Source of the DNA: Temnothorax longispinosus
Lineage: Eukaryota; Arthropoda; Insecta; Hymenoptera; Formicidae
Direction of reading: 5' to 3'
DNA length: 64,000 nucleotides
Assembly (NCBI RefSeq): GCF_030848805.1
Contig: NC_092361.1
Location: forward strand, 11,909,723-11,973,722
Below are positions 45,752 through 56,505 of this stretch, in pieces. The notes under the pieces are model-generated. The model had not been told where the DNA came from, ran no database searches, and was given only the letters and a program-made list of their open reading frames with translations. Each line of letters opens with the position of its first letter. Positions within the stretch are counted from its first letter, which is position 1. The position numbers and the translations under genes were made by a program.

Positions 45752-48045
45752 TAGTCGGAGAGCTGACGACGGATTTAGGGAATGTATTTTAGGCAAGTTA
45801 AAATAACAAAAAAATAATATTTTATTAATTGGTGAATCTAGAATCCTGAGTCAGGCAGAGGGTTTGCGGTTATTTCGCTACTGCGCAACCTATGACATTT
45901 GCAAAAAAATAAATCAAAAAAAGATCTTTTAGGCAACTTGAAATTTGTTTAATCTTTAATTTTAGCATCTATTTAACCCAGAAATAAAAATCCCAGACTA
46001 TTTTTTGGGTTTTAAAGTATAACCTGACCCCCCCGAATATATTTAATAATTATACCTCAAAAATATACTTTAGGCATTCTGAAATTTTTATAGCATGTTT
46101 ATTAAATAATATTAAAAATACGTGTAAATTGCCAGACGAATTAAACGGTTTTTAATAATTCCCTGACGCGAATAAAGATTTAAAATAAATGCGACAAAAA
46201 AGTCTTATGCGTAGCTATAAGTGCGAGAGAGATAGTTAAGGACCTAAGATTTATGCATTTAAAAATGCCTGATTATGCGTGAAATTTTATTGAAATTATC
46301 CAAAATTGTGCGGTCTAAAATAAGCTGAATTTTAGTGTGTATGATCTTGTTTCTTAATATGTACTTTAAATACCATTATTGCTTTGGGACAAACCACTGT
46401 CTAGCAGTAGAGATGGAGTTTAATGAGTACACTGAGGGTCAAGGGAAATAAGAAATCAAAATACAGATACAATAATCCATCTATAGAGGCAGTTTATTAA
46501 ACAAAAAAAATTAAATTTAAGTATGAAATATGCATGAAACAGTTTTCTAACTTGAGTTATAATTGTTATAAAATTTAATTAATGAAATGAAACTTTTACT
46601 TTATAGTTTAAAACTTTTACTTTATAGTTTTTAGCCATTGAAGTCGTAAGATAACGATCGACGAGGAGATAAATAATTTGTTATTTGCAGTTAGGGGCGA
46701 GCAACAAAATCGTAAGTTGCATATTCTGGTAAAGCACGGTCCACAGAATATTTAAATAACAAAAAGACCCGAGCAACAAATTCTTTTAGTTAGTTTTTAG
46801 CCATCGAAGTCGTAGGTAACGGTCGACGCGGAGATAAATAATTTGTTTATTTGCAGTTAGGGACGAGCAACAAAATCATACGTTGCATATTCTGGTAGGA
46901 CACGGTCTATAGAATATTTAAATAACAAAAAGACCCGGATTAGAGCAAATAGATCCGGACTAGAGCAACAAATTAGCACATAAATAGCACTAAATTTTTT
47001 AATAAGTGCGGATTTTTTTTTTGCGATGGTGGGGGGGGCTAACTTGATAGAGGTAGTTTAATCACAGTTAATCGATATATATTCAAATTTGAATCTAGTG
47101 AATTCTGGTCAACACTTCTGTACCTTTATTTTTCTAGTTAAGTTACTATTAGGTATTGTTTGTGTTGTACCTCAAGAGATATATACTTTTAGTTTATTTT
47201 ACGTTCTTCATTTCATTAATTAAATTTTATAACAATTATAACTCAAGTTAGAAAACTGTTCCATGCATATTTCATACTTAAATTTAATTTTTTTTATTTA
47301 ATAAACTGCCTCTATAGATGGATTATTGTATCTGTATTTTGATTTCTTATTTCCCTTGACCCTCAGTGTACTCATTAAACTCCATCTCTACTGCTAGACA
47401 GTGGTTTGTCCCAAAGCAATAATGGTATTTAAAGTACATATTAAGAAACAAGATCATACACACTAAAATTCAGCTTATTTTAGACCGCACAATTTTGGAT
47501 AATTTCAATAAAATTTCACGCATAATCAGGCATTTTTAAATGCATAAATCTTAGGTCCTTAACTATCTCTCTCGCACTTATGGCTACGCATAAGACTTTT
47601 TTGTCGCATTCATTTTAAATCTTTATTCGCGTCAGGGAATTATTAAAAACCGTTTAATTCGTCTGGCGATTTACACGTATTTTAATATTATTTAATAAAC
47701 ATGCTATAAAAATTTCAGAATGCCTAAAGTATATTTTTGAGGTATAATTATTAAATATATTCGGGGGGGTCAGGTTATACTTTAAAACCCAAAAAATAGT
47801 CTGGGATTTTTATTTCTGGGTTAAATAGATGCTAAAATTAAAGATTAAACAAATTTCAAGTTGCCTAAAAGATATTTTTTTTATTTATTTTTTTGCAAAT
47901 GTCATAGGTTGCGCAGTAGCGAAATAACCGCAAACCCTCTGCCTGACTCAGGATTCTAGATTCACCAATTAATAAAATATTATTTTTTTGTTATTTTAAC
48001 TTGCCTAAAATACATTCCCTAAATTCGTCGTCAGCTCTTGGACTA
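45752..48045. mobile_element. 2.3-kb TIR element nested in foldback A
   Basis: Very long inverted repeats of about 750 bp begin TAGTCGGAGAGCTGACGACG and end in the mirror GTCGTCAGCTCTTGGACTA. ATA lies on both sides (45749-45751 and 48046-48048). The uninterrupted site is visible in foldback B near 56775 (TTACATACTAAAACATT). The unique centre (46520-47260) contains a two-copy tandem repeat. No transposase. Confidence 0.75.
46636..46950. repeat. Two-copy tandem repeat, about 157 bp
   Basis: Copies at about 46628-46795 and 46790-46950 share GAGATAAATAATTTG, TTTGCAGTTAGGG, CGAGCAACAAAAT, TTGCATATTCTGGTA and AATATTTAAATAACAAAAAG. Confidence 0.8.
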
Positions 48046-48249
48046 ATACTAAAACATTAAACATTAGTCTACTAGACTAAAACATTAAACAATTTTCTAA
48101 TAATATAAACAAAATAAATAATAATCTAATTGAATCACAAATATAAAAACGCCGGAGTAATCAAATGAAACCATGACAAGATTATATTTATATTTGAGGT
48201 GATAAAATCTCTTCCGTCAGGAAGAGAATGTAAACAATTATTAACGGGG

Positions 48250-48920
48250 GTATTCTGATTTAAAATATCTTTAAAATAGATATTTTTCAGAAATTTTTTG
48301 TAAGAAAACAAAGAAAGTGAATAACGTTAAACTTTGCATGTTTTCTTCACCTTATTTTAAAATTTTATTTTTATTTAAGTAACAAAAATGCTCTTCTTTT
48401 CTGTTATATCCTGGTCACTATAAATGACAGACGGTGTAAATAATTCTAGCTGTTCTAGGTATCTGAAACACAAAAAGCTAAAATTTTCTTATTCTGCAGA
48501 AGTGTGGCTATTGTCTGAACTAGAATTAAATCAATATTTCTATTCTGTGTGTGTAAAAGCGGCTTTTTTATTAAAAATATTATAACTTTTTTCAAAATTT
48601 TATTAGTATTTTATTAAAAAAAAAAAAACAAATAAACTATGTTTATTCTAGTTCACAGACGATAGCCATCACTTATTCTGAATAAGAAAGTTTTTGGTTT
48701 TTACATTTCTGATATTTAGAACAGCTAGAATCATTTACTTCATCTCTTATTTACGTCTTTTAGTGAGATATAACATAGATAAGAAGAATATTTTTCTTAC
48801 TTAAAAAATAAAAATATATTTTTAAAATAAGATTTAAAAAACATGCAAAGTTTAACGTTATTTGCTTTCTTCGTTCACCTAATTAAAAATTTCTGAAAAA
48901 TACCTATTTTTAAAAACCTC
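48250..48920. repeat. Palindromic module repeated in foldbacks A and B
   Basis: The arms contain AACGTTAAACTTTGCATGTT, GTAACAAAAATGCTCTTCTT and CTAGCTGTTCTAGGTATC, mirrored across about 48600. The same module, whole or as arms, occurs at about 51120-51430, 52060-52350, 56985-57300, 59060-59360 and 59400-59720. Confidence 0.75.
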
Positions 48921-48982
48921 CGGCTCCAGTCGTGCTCAACTTGTATTCATGCTTAAAAAGAAAAATTTATTTTACTAAAGTT

Positions 48983-49115
48983 AGGGCCAAAGCACATATG
49001 ACAGTCGTAGTCGTGGACGTAAAAGTAACGCACAAGCTTTGGCGTAATCCTGATCTGTCAGGTCGGGGACTACGACCGTCGTATATCGCTACGCCATGTT
49101 ATGTGCTTTGACCCT
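48983..49115. repeat. Hairpin MITE, GGGCCAAAGCACATATGAC family
   Basis: Ends GGGCCAAAGCACATATGACA and a mirrored ATGTGCTTTGACCC. A second copy, inverted, lies at 51773-51902 in the same foldback. Confidence 0.8.
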
Positions 49116-49619
49116 TCATTGTTTATATACAAAATATTACACATAACAACTAAAAAATAAGAAGTTAACTTCACGCGTGAGAACTCATGCGGCGTTGCCA
49201 AGTAATAACTGTCCCCTCTCCTCTTCTGTCATTCCTGAACCGAGCGAAAAATTCATCAAATCGCGTACTTTACACAAGTATTTCTCGAAAACGCGTACCG
49301 CAAGGGTATTGACACTCATCGCATATTATTTCTATTTTTATGGATCATATACTAGTCTTTCAAAAACATTTAGAAAATTTTTTTCAAAATTCATTATAAT
49401 GTTTGTTTTACAATAACTCGGAATAGGAATTCCATGTTAAAAGTTGAAACTTTGAAGCTCAATATCTCGATTTTTAATACCGTAAGAGGTACTGAAATTT
49501 ATACGACGCATAAAGCACACCTAAAAATTAATGTATATTTACAGTTTTAAAAAAAATCTAGAGAAAATCGATTTTCCGGAGAACGTCCTTAAGATCTTTC
49601 AAACCAGAATACGCCCTTG

Positions 49620-51120
49620 TAATTTATTATTTGTCATTAACATATTGTTATTAATTACATACATATAAGTGTGAGGAAGCATATGGTACAAAATAATTTC
49701 AATATTCAAATTATTGTAATAATAAAAAAATCAATTATTTACAGTTTCTACTGTGTGTGATATTATTGACAAGTTTTTTTGCACGTTTACATTTCTTTTG
49801 CAGATTTTTTACACGCTTAACTTTCACAAGTGTGATGTCAAATACAGACAAGATTTTTATTTATCTGTTATAAGCGTGACTTCAAATGCAAGATTTTGAT
49901 AATCAAACGTTTAACATTTTCAATCTGTAAACGAGTGACCAGCAATATCATCCACAGCATGTAGTCTTAAATAACTACGATTTTCTCTAGAAGCACTAGC
50001 GTATAATTTATTCGCCGACATTACGAATTTCTTCTGCAACAATCACATAAAATATTGAAGAGTTTTCTTGAATGATTATAACAACGTCTGCATATATACT
50101 CTTGCATCATTAACCCTCCGAGGCCACACCTCTTTTTTTAATACGCCCCGGCAACACGCGTATGAATATGAAAATCCAATTTGTATTTCTAAACATCGTG
50201 AATATTATTAATTAAACAGACATATTTTACATTTAATTATATATATTTGTGTATTTTTATGTTGTAAATTTTTTATCACACACAAACGTCTTGCCGTTAA
50301 TTATTATTGTCATTAAGCTTTTAAAAAATAATATTTATCATATTTAGAAAAACAAATTGCATTTTCATACTCACACGCGCATTAAATGCATTAAAGAAAT
50401 TTAAAATATATTTTAAAAGTTAAGATAAGTTTCTGTCTCTATAAACTCTTTCTTCCAAGTCTGTCAAAATTTTTTGAAAGAATAACATTTGAGGCAGCAT
50501 TTTCTTTAAAGAAGAATAAACATTTTTTAATAGGATTATTATTTTAGAATGAGAATGTGAACAATACCTTAATGAATTAATAATGCAAGGACATACAGAC
50601 GTTGTTACAACCATTCGAGGAAACTGTTCAACATTTTATGTGTTGCTGCAGAAGAAATTCGTAATGTCGGCGGACAAATTATACGCTATATAGTGCTGCT
50701 AGAAAAAATCATCATATTTTAAGGCTACATGCTGTGTAGATGATATTGCTTGTCCCTCGTTTGAAGTTTAAAAATGCTTGATTATTAAAAACGTTTGATT
50801 ATTAAAATCTTGCATTCGAAATAACGCTTATAACAGATAAACAAAAATCTTGTCTGTATTTGACATCACACTTGTGAAAATTAAGCGTGTAAAAAATCTG
50901 TAAAAGAAATGTAAACGTGCAAAGAAACTATATATTGTCAATAACATCACGCATACACACACAGAAGAAAATGTAAATAATTGATTTTTTTATTATTATT
51001 ACAATAATTTGAATATTGAAATTATTTTATATTATATGCTTTCTAATACTTATATGTATATAATTAATAACAATATATTAATAACAAACAATAAATTAAG
51101 GGCGTATTCTGGTTTGAAAG
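49620..51120. other. Inner palindrome of foldback A, no gene
   Basis: Two arms (about 49620-50060 and 50640-51110) mirror each other through ATTCAAATTATTGTAATAAT, CATTTCTTTTGCAGATTTTT and GCATGTAG. The unique centre around 50100-50600 contains only AT-rich sequence. The matching piece in foldback B is about 58080-58560. Confidence 0.65.
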
Positions 51121-51519
51121 GTCTTAAAAATAAGTATTTTTTATACATAGGAATTTTTTATAGCGGAACAAAGAAAGCGAATATTGTTAAACTTTGCATG
51201 TTCTTATTTAACCTTATTTTAAGAATTTATTTTTATTTTTTAAGTAAGAAAAATGCTATTTTTTTCTATGTTATATCCTGATCATTAGAAGGTGTAAATG
51301 ACAGACGGAGTAAATGATTCTGGCTGTTCTATAGATATCAGAAACCCAAAAACAAAAAATTTTCTTATTCAGAATAAGTGTGGTTATTGTCTGAACTAGA
51401 ATAAACATTATACGTTTATTAGTTTTTTCTTTTAATAAAATACTAACAAAATTTTAAAAAAAGTTATACTTTTAATAATATAAGAGAAATAAGACCCCCC
51501 GTTTTATGTGACCGTTATA

Positions 51520-52025
51520 CAATCAATCAATATTAAATAAGCCGTTTACGGTCCGAGCTTGGATTTTAATAGCCTAATAATATTTTTTGTGTACTACACG
51601 TATATTTTTTCCAACCTTAATAAACTGCGCGCCGACATAACTTGTCAGACTTGCAACACAGCTCCCGTTGGAGTAGTAAATTCTTTACTATTATTTAAAT
51701 CGATTTAATTAGAGGGGAGTGAGGGGTTTTTACTACTCCAATAGGAGCTGTGTTATAAGTCTGACAAGTGAGAGCCAAAGCACATAACATGGCGTAGCGA
51801 TATACGACAGTCGTAGTCTTCGACCTGACAAATTAGGATACGCAAAAGCTTGTGCGTTACTTACGTCCACGACTACGATTGTCATATGTGCTTTGGCCCT
51901 TAGTCGGCGCGTAGTTTATTAAGGTTGAAAAAAATATGTAAATATAGTATATAAAAAATATTATTAGGTTACTATAAAATCCAAGCTCAGACCGTAAATT
52001 GTTTATTTAATATTGATTAATAATA
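51520..52025. repeat. Nested palindromes with a GCCAAAGCACAT MITE
   Basis: An outer pair (TATTAAATAAGCCG / AATTGTTTATTTAATA, GGATTTTAATAGCC / mirrored) encloses a pair with AACACAGCTCCCGTTGGAGT and, inside the right arm, the MITE at 51773-51902. A similar outer structure without that MITE is at 57330-57700. Confidence 0.7.
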
Positions 52026-52599
52026 TTTTTGATAAAAAGGCTGCCTAGAATGGAAATATTGGTTTAGTTTTAGTTCAGACGATAGCCACATATACTTCTT
52101 CTGAATAAGAAAATTTTGGCTTTTTGCGTTTCAGATACTTATAGAACATGCAGCTAGAATTATTTACACCGTCTGTCATTTATACCTTCCAGAATACCTA
52201 TAATATAATAGAATAAAAAAGCATTTTTGTTACTTAAAAAATAAAAATAAAAATTTAAAATAAGGTGAAATAAACATGCAAAGTTTAACGTTATTCACTT
52301 TCTTCGTTTCCCTATAAAAAATTCCTGCAAAATATATATTTTAAGATCTTTTAAATCAAAATACCCCCGTTAATAATTTTTTACATTCTCTTACTGACGG
52401 AAGAGATTTTACCACTTCTCAATATAAATATAAATTTATCTTGCCATGGTTTCATTCGATTATTCCGGCGTTTTTATATTTGTGATTCAATTAGATTATT
52501 TGTTTATTTTGTTTATATTGATAGGTGATTGTTTAATGTTTTAGTTTAGACTAATGTTTAATGTTTTAGTATGTTAAAATGAACATTAATTATCATGTT

Positions 52600-52710
52600 T
52601 CTTGATATTTATTATCTTCTTCTTTCGTAATAATCTGTTCTGAAGAAGACTAACTATAGTCGAAACATTAACCGTGTGCATTATTTGTATAATAAATTGT
52701 TTTTATTTTA
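52600..52710 (+). other. Hammerhead-like / retroelement-tail motif in the TIR
   Basis: The + strand at 52640-52665 reads CTGAAGA, a stem GACT with AGTC, then GAAAC, the order of a hammerhead ribozyme core. Inverted relatives are at 45290-45365 and 56650-56715 (with a C in place of the second-position U) and forward relatives of the flanking TGTATTGTTTATT at 60870. Penelope-like retroelements carry such motifs; here it lies in a foldback arm. This is a pattern match only. Confidence 0.35.
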
Positions 52711-53553
52711 ATCCAATATCCCTCTTTTGGTGCTCGTGATTTGGCAAATTTAATAAGAGTAAAAAGAACACTATAAACTACCTTTTTTTCTTGATAGTTA
52801 ATATTTTACTATTATTATGCATTTAAATATTAAAAAATATTATGCCAAAATTAATGTTTTTAATATGACTTTTTTTCTAGATAAAAAAGCATATTGGCCA
52901 GAACGGGAATTTCTATACATTACATTTACGAATTTTAGTTTTTATGTTTATAAATATTTATTTAATTAATTAATTTTATGTTTAATTTTAACGGTACAAA
53001 AACTACGGAAGTACATGATCATACGCGATTTTATGTATAATAAATTTTATTTATTAATTTGCAATTTTTTGTAAATATAATTGCACTATTTATAAATATA
53101 ACAATTAAAACTCGTAAATATAAACATAAATGTAACATAGCGCATCGTCGATTTGCCAACTCGAGACTCGGCACTCGTCGAGACACGAGAGGCGATACCC
53201 GAATTGCGTGGCCTCTAACAGCTCAAGAGAGAAGGAAACAGCAGATCGTATGTCTGCCCTTCTCTCCCCGCGCGAAGCTTGCCGAGTGCCGAGCGTACAC
53301 TGACAGAGGAGGGGCTTGCGCGACCACCACATCCCCTCCATCTGAGTAGTTCGGACACGAACCATAGCACGGATACAAACCCATGTATCGTTACCCGAGT
53401 TCTCTCTGATCGTTACCGAGCGTAACGTCGTAGTTGACGTCCACTTTCTCAGAGGGCAGATTAGGACAGGCGTCCCTCGAAGCGGGATGGCCGCTCTCAG
53501 GTTTCTCTCTGATATGGACCAATCAATTCTCTCATGCTTATGTTTATCGGCTT

Positions 53554-53800
53554 AAGCCCCTTGCACAATGCCAGGCAACAGGCAATAGGAACAGGGAATA
53601 GAAATCAGAAATCATGTATAAATGCAGAATAAACAGTGACACAGGCAATAGACACAGAGTTTCCGTCACGTTGGAAATTCTGTGCCTATTGCCTATTGCC
53701 AACCAATCATAGCATTTGAATTTTTTAGGTTGTAATTAACGATTTTTTGGTTATTTCCTGTTCCTATTGCCTGTTGCCTGGCATTGTGCAAGGGGCTTTA
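53554..53800. repeat. Hairpin MITE, AAGCCCCTTGCACAATGCCA ends
   Basis: The arms contain GCCAGGCAACAGGCAATAGG and mirror across about 53670; both ends read AAGCCCCTTGCACAATG. Confidence 0.85.
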
Positions 53801-53823
53801 TGCAAGTTTGTGTGGATATAGCT

Positions 53824-53976
53824 TTAAGCGGGGAGCACACACTTTTGCATAACGCATAATGCGTAAGCATAAGAAAATTGATTGGTCCATACACATGTGC
53901 ATAAGGAAATAGACCAATCAGTTTTCTTATGCTTACGCATTATGCGTTATGCAGAAGTGTGTGCTCCCCGCATTAA
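53824..53976. repeat. TTAA MITE, GCGGGGAGCACACACTT copy
   Basis: A complete hairpin copy flanked by TTAA on the left (CTTTAA) and on the right (GCATTAA). Confidence 0.85.
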
Positions 53977-54147
53977 GGCCATCGCACACAAAATGCATAG
54001 CTTAGCATAAGCGTAGCATAAGATCGCTAAACCAATGAGCATCTAGCATAAAGTCGGCATATTAATTTACACAAGATGCTCATTGGTCCAGCGGTCTTAT
54101 GCTATGCATATGCAACCTATGCAATTTTGTGTGCGATGGCCTTTACT
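53977..54147. repeat. Hairpin MITE, AAGGCCATCGCACACAAAAT ends
   Basis: The inverted ends AAGGCCATCGCACACAAAAT enclose mirrored GCATAGCTTAGCATAAG-like and ATGAGCATCT words. Confidence 0.8.
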
Positions 54148-54217
54148 CCTGTCGACCCTTAAGTTTTACTGCTTTTAAGTTTTTCTATGGCCGGTATTCA
54201 TAGTTATTTAAGACTGT

Positions 54218-54643
54218 CTTAAGGGGTAACACCATCTGTAGCGCCCGGAGAAAACAGCCTAATTTTGACAATTTTCTATGAGAATATTGTTTAAAAATGA
54301 AACGTTTTGTTCAAACGTGCACCATTTTTACAAAAAATAATATTTTTTAATTTCCGTACGTCTTTTCCGAGCTAATCTTATATAAAACTAAAAAATTTTT
54401 TGTTTTTTGTTCCAAGTCAAAAATTGGAGGAGAAATTTTTTCGGCCGCAACATACGAAGAGGCTCCCTTTTTTTCCCTCTGGCGCCGCCATTTTGTAAAA
54501 AAAAAATTCAAAAAAATTGTAAACACACTTTAAAGAATGTACAATAAAGGCCTTTCAACCGATTTTGTATTCCATTCACTATATTCCCATAAAAAATTGT
54601 CAAAATTAGGCTGTTTTCTTCGGGCGCTACAGTGGTGTTATGC
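54218..54643. repeat. 426-bp hairpin with TGTAGCGCCCGGAGAAAACA ends
   Basis: The ends TAACACCATCTGTAGCGCCC and GGGCGCTACAGTGGTGTTA mirror, with inner CAGCCTAATTTTGACAATTT. No coding sequence. Confidence 0.8.
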
Positions 54644-54781
54644 TAGGTCTACAATACGAGGTCGTAAAGTCGTGAGTCGTAAGAATTGACCAATCACAAT
54701 CGAATTTGAGGAGAATAATCGACTGTGATTGGTCAATTCTTACGACTCACGACTTTACGACTCGCATTGTAGACCTAGCAT
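54643..54781. repeat. Hairpin MITE, TGCTAGGTCTACAAT ends, TTA-flanked
   Basis: The ends TGCTAGGTCTACAAT and mirror are bounded by TTA on both sides, fitting a Harbinger-type TWA target. A truncated copy is at 54914-55013. Confidence 0.8.
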
Positions 54782-55496
54782 TACTCCTTAAGTTCAATCT
54801 TAAGATGTCATGAACCAATCACAGAGCCGTATTAGCGTCTTAAGACATTACTTAAGACGATCTTGAATCTATAAATACCGACCTATGTGCCAAGGCCCTT
54901 TAGTCCCGGTCTACAATTGTTCAATCATAGTAGAATTTGAAAAGAATAATTAACTGTGATTGGTCAATTCTTACGACTCACGACTTTACGACTCGCATTG
55001 TAGACCTAGCATAAAGCCAGCGGCACACGGAGCATGTTTTCCTGCTGGATCACGGTCGAGGCAGAGAGAAACCTGAGAGCGGCCACCGGGATCATTCCGT
55101 TCCAGCGGACGTATACTGACGCGCCGCCTGAGAAAGTGGACGTCAACTACGTCGTTACGCTCGGTAACGGTACACACATGGTTCGTGTCCGTGCTATGGT
55201 TCGTGTCCGAACTACTCAGATGGAGGGGATATGCCAGTCGGCTGACTCGGCACTCGGCAAGCTTCGAGCGGGGAGAGAAGGGCAGACCACGGTCTTACAT
55301 ACGATCTGCTGTCTCCTTCTCGCTTGAGCTGTGACGTAGCTGCTTAGCACGCGCCGGCTATGCCATGATGCCATGCATTTCGGATATCGCTCCTCGCGTC
55401 TCGCCGAATGCCGAGTCTCGCGTTGGCAAATCGACGATGCGCTATACGTTACACATTTACGTTTATATTTACAAATTTTAATTTTTATATTTATAA

Positions 55497-55547
<51 letters not shown>

Positions 55548-55727
55548 AAATTTATAAATATAAAGATTGCAATTATAATTAATTAAAAAAATATTTTTAA
55601 ACATAAAAACTAAAATTCGTAAATGTAATGTATAGAAATCCCCGTTCTGGCAAATTTGCTCTTACATCAAAAAAAGTTTTACATTAAAAACCTTTACTTT
55701 AGCATAATAGTATTTAAATTTAATATT

Positions 55728-56505
55728 TAAGGTGATTGGGCCATCAGAGCATGTCAAAGAAAAAAATCCGAATTAAATATATGTTATAAAAAAACCTAAA
55801 TACGCTTAAATTTGCAATTTTGAGAAGATCTGACGTCTAGTTTTTGAGATATTAAATCTCAAAGTTGGCATTTTTAATAGGTTTTATGGGAAATTGTACC
55901 GAAAACATACATTTTTCGAGAAGTTCACTCACTGTCTGTAAAGAAACAAGTTCAAAAAACTGAAAATAACATTATTTGATTCTTCTAGCACTTGTTAAGT
56001 ATAAGACAAAACGACGTTGACGTGTAATAAGGCCAAAAATTCAATCAAAAGTTGATGAATCGTCGCGTTTCTTGTCGGCCTTTCGATCAGCTGTACGCGA
56101 CGTGGACATGTGGCAACGCCGCGCCGTGTAGTGTTTCTTTCCACAGCACTATTCTTTTGCAAGCAAATCTCCCGTTATCGAAATTGTTTGTTACCTTCCA
56201 TTATTTTTCAACATAAACACAATACATAACCTCACTCAAACACATGGCACTGGCATGATAGCTGCCTACAGCGAAGAGATGCAATGTCGCGACATTTCTC
56301 TTGTACGAATGTCAACTGAAGTCAAATCTTGAACTGTTTACATTTATCAGTAGATAAATTGATACGTCATCGAATGAAAAGTTACATTATAAAATCAGTA
56401 ATTATACAAGTGTCTAGAATATATCCATAAAAATGGTTTTTCTTAAAATAAATTTTAGGCCTTATATTGACTCATATGGTACATGGCCCAATCACCTTAA
56501 ATGCA
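55728..56505. repeat. 778-bp TIR element, AAGGTGATTGGGCCAT ends
   Basis: The inverted ends AAGGTGATTGGGCCAT and ATGGCCCAATCACCTT-like sequence flank AT-rich DNA with a GC-richer centre (about 56030-56130). It is missing from the same place in foldback A, so it inserted after the two copies diverged. Confidence 0.75.

Larger units (their letters stand above)
44455..53511. mobile_element. Large foldback element A, 9.06 kb, 8-bp TSD
   Basis: The ends CAGAGAGAAACCTGAGAGCGG and its mirror (positions 44455 and 53511) lie between perfect copies of ATATGGAC (44447-44454 and 53512-53519). An 8-bp duplication and CAG ends point to hAT. The arms run about 1 kb inward with indels. The right arm has an extra internal copy of the terminus near 53400 (TTCTCTCTGATCG). 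The interior includes a separate 2.3-kb TIR element (45752-48045), palindromic modules (48250-48920, 51120-52350) and MITEs. No transposase is encoded; all frames are short and mirrored. Host DNA is a hairpin MITE of the TTATGCACATGCATATGGAC type. Confidence 0.75.
54189..54892. repeat. MITE with GGTATTCATAG ends, carrying two younger MITEs
   Basis: The outer ends GGCCGGTATTCATAG and CTATAAATACCGACC with mirrored TTAAGACTGTCTTAAG are separated by a 426-bp hairpin (54218-54643) and another at 54643-54781. Confidence 0.65.

Noticed and set aside
55034..55327. Frames in the GC-rich arms of foldbacks A and B that look conserved between copies
   Set aside because: The conservation is of the DNA repeat itself; frames run on both strands of the mirrored arms and differ by indels between copies.
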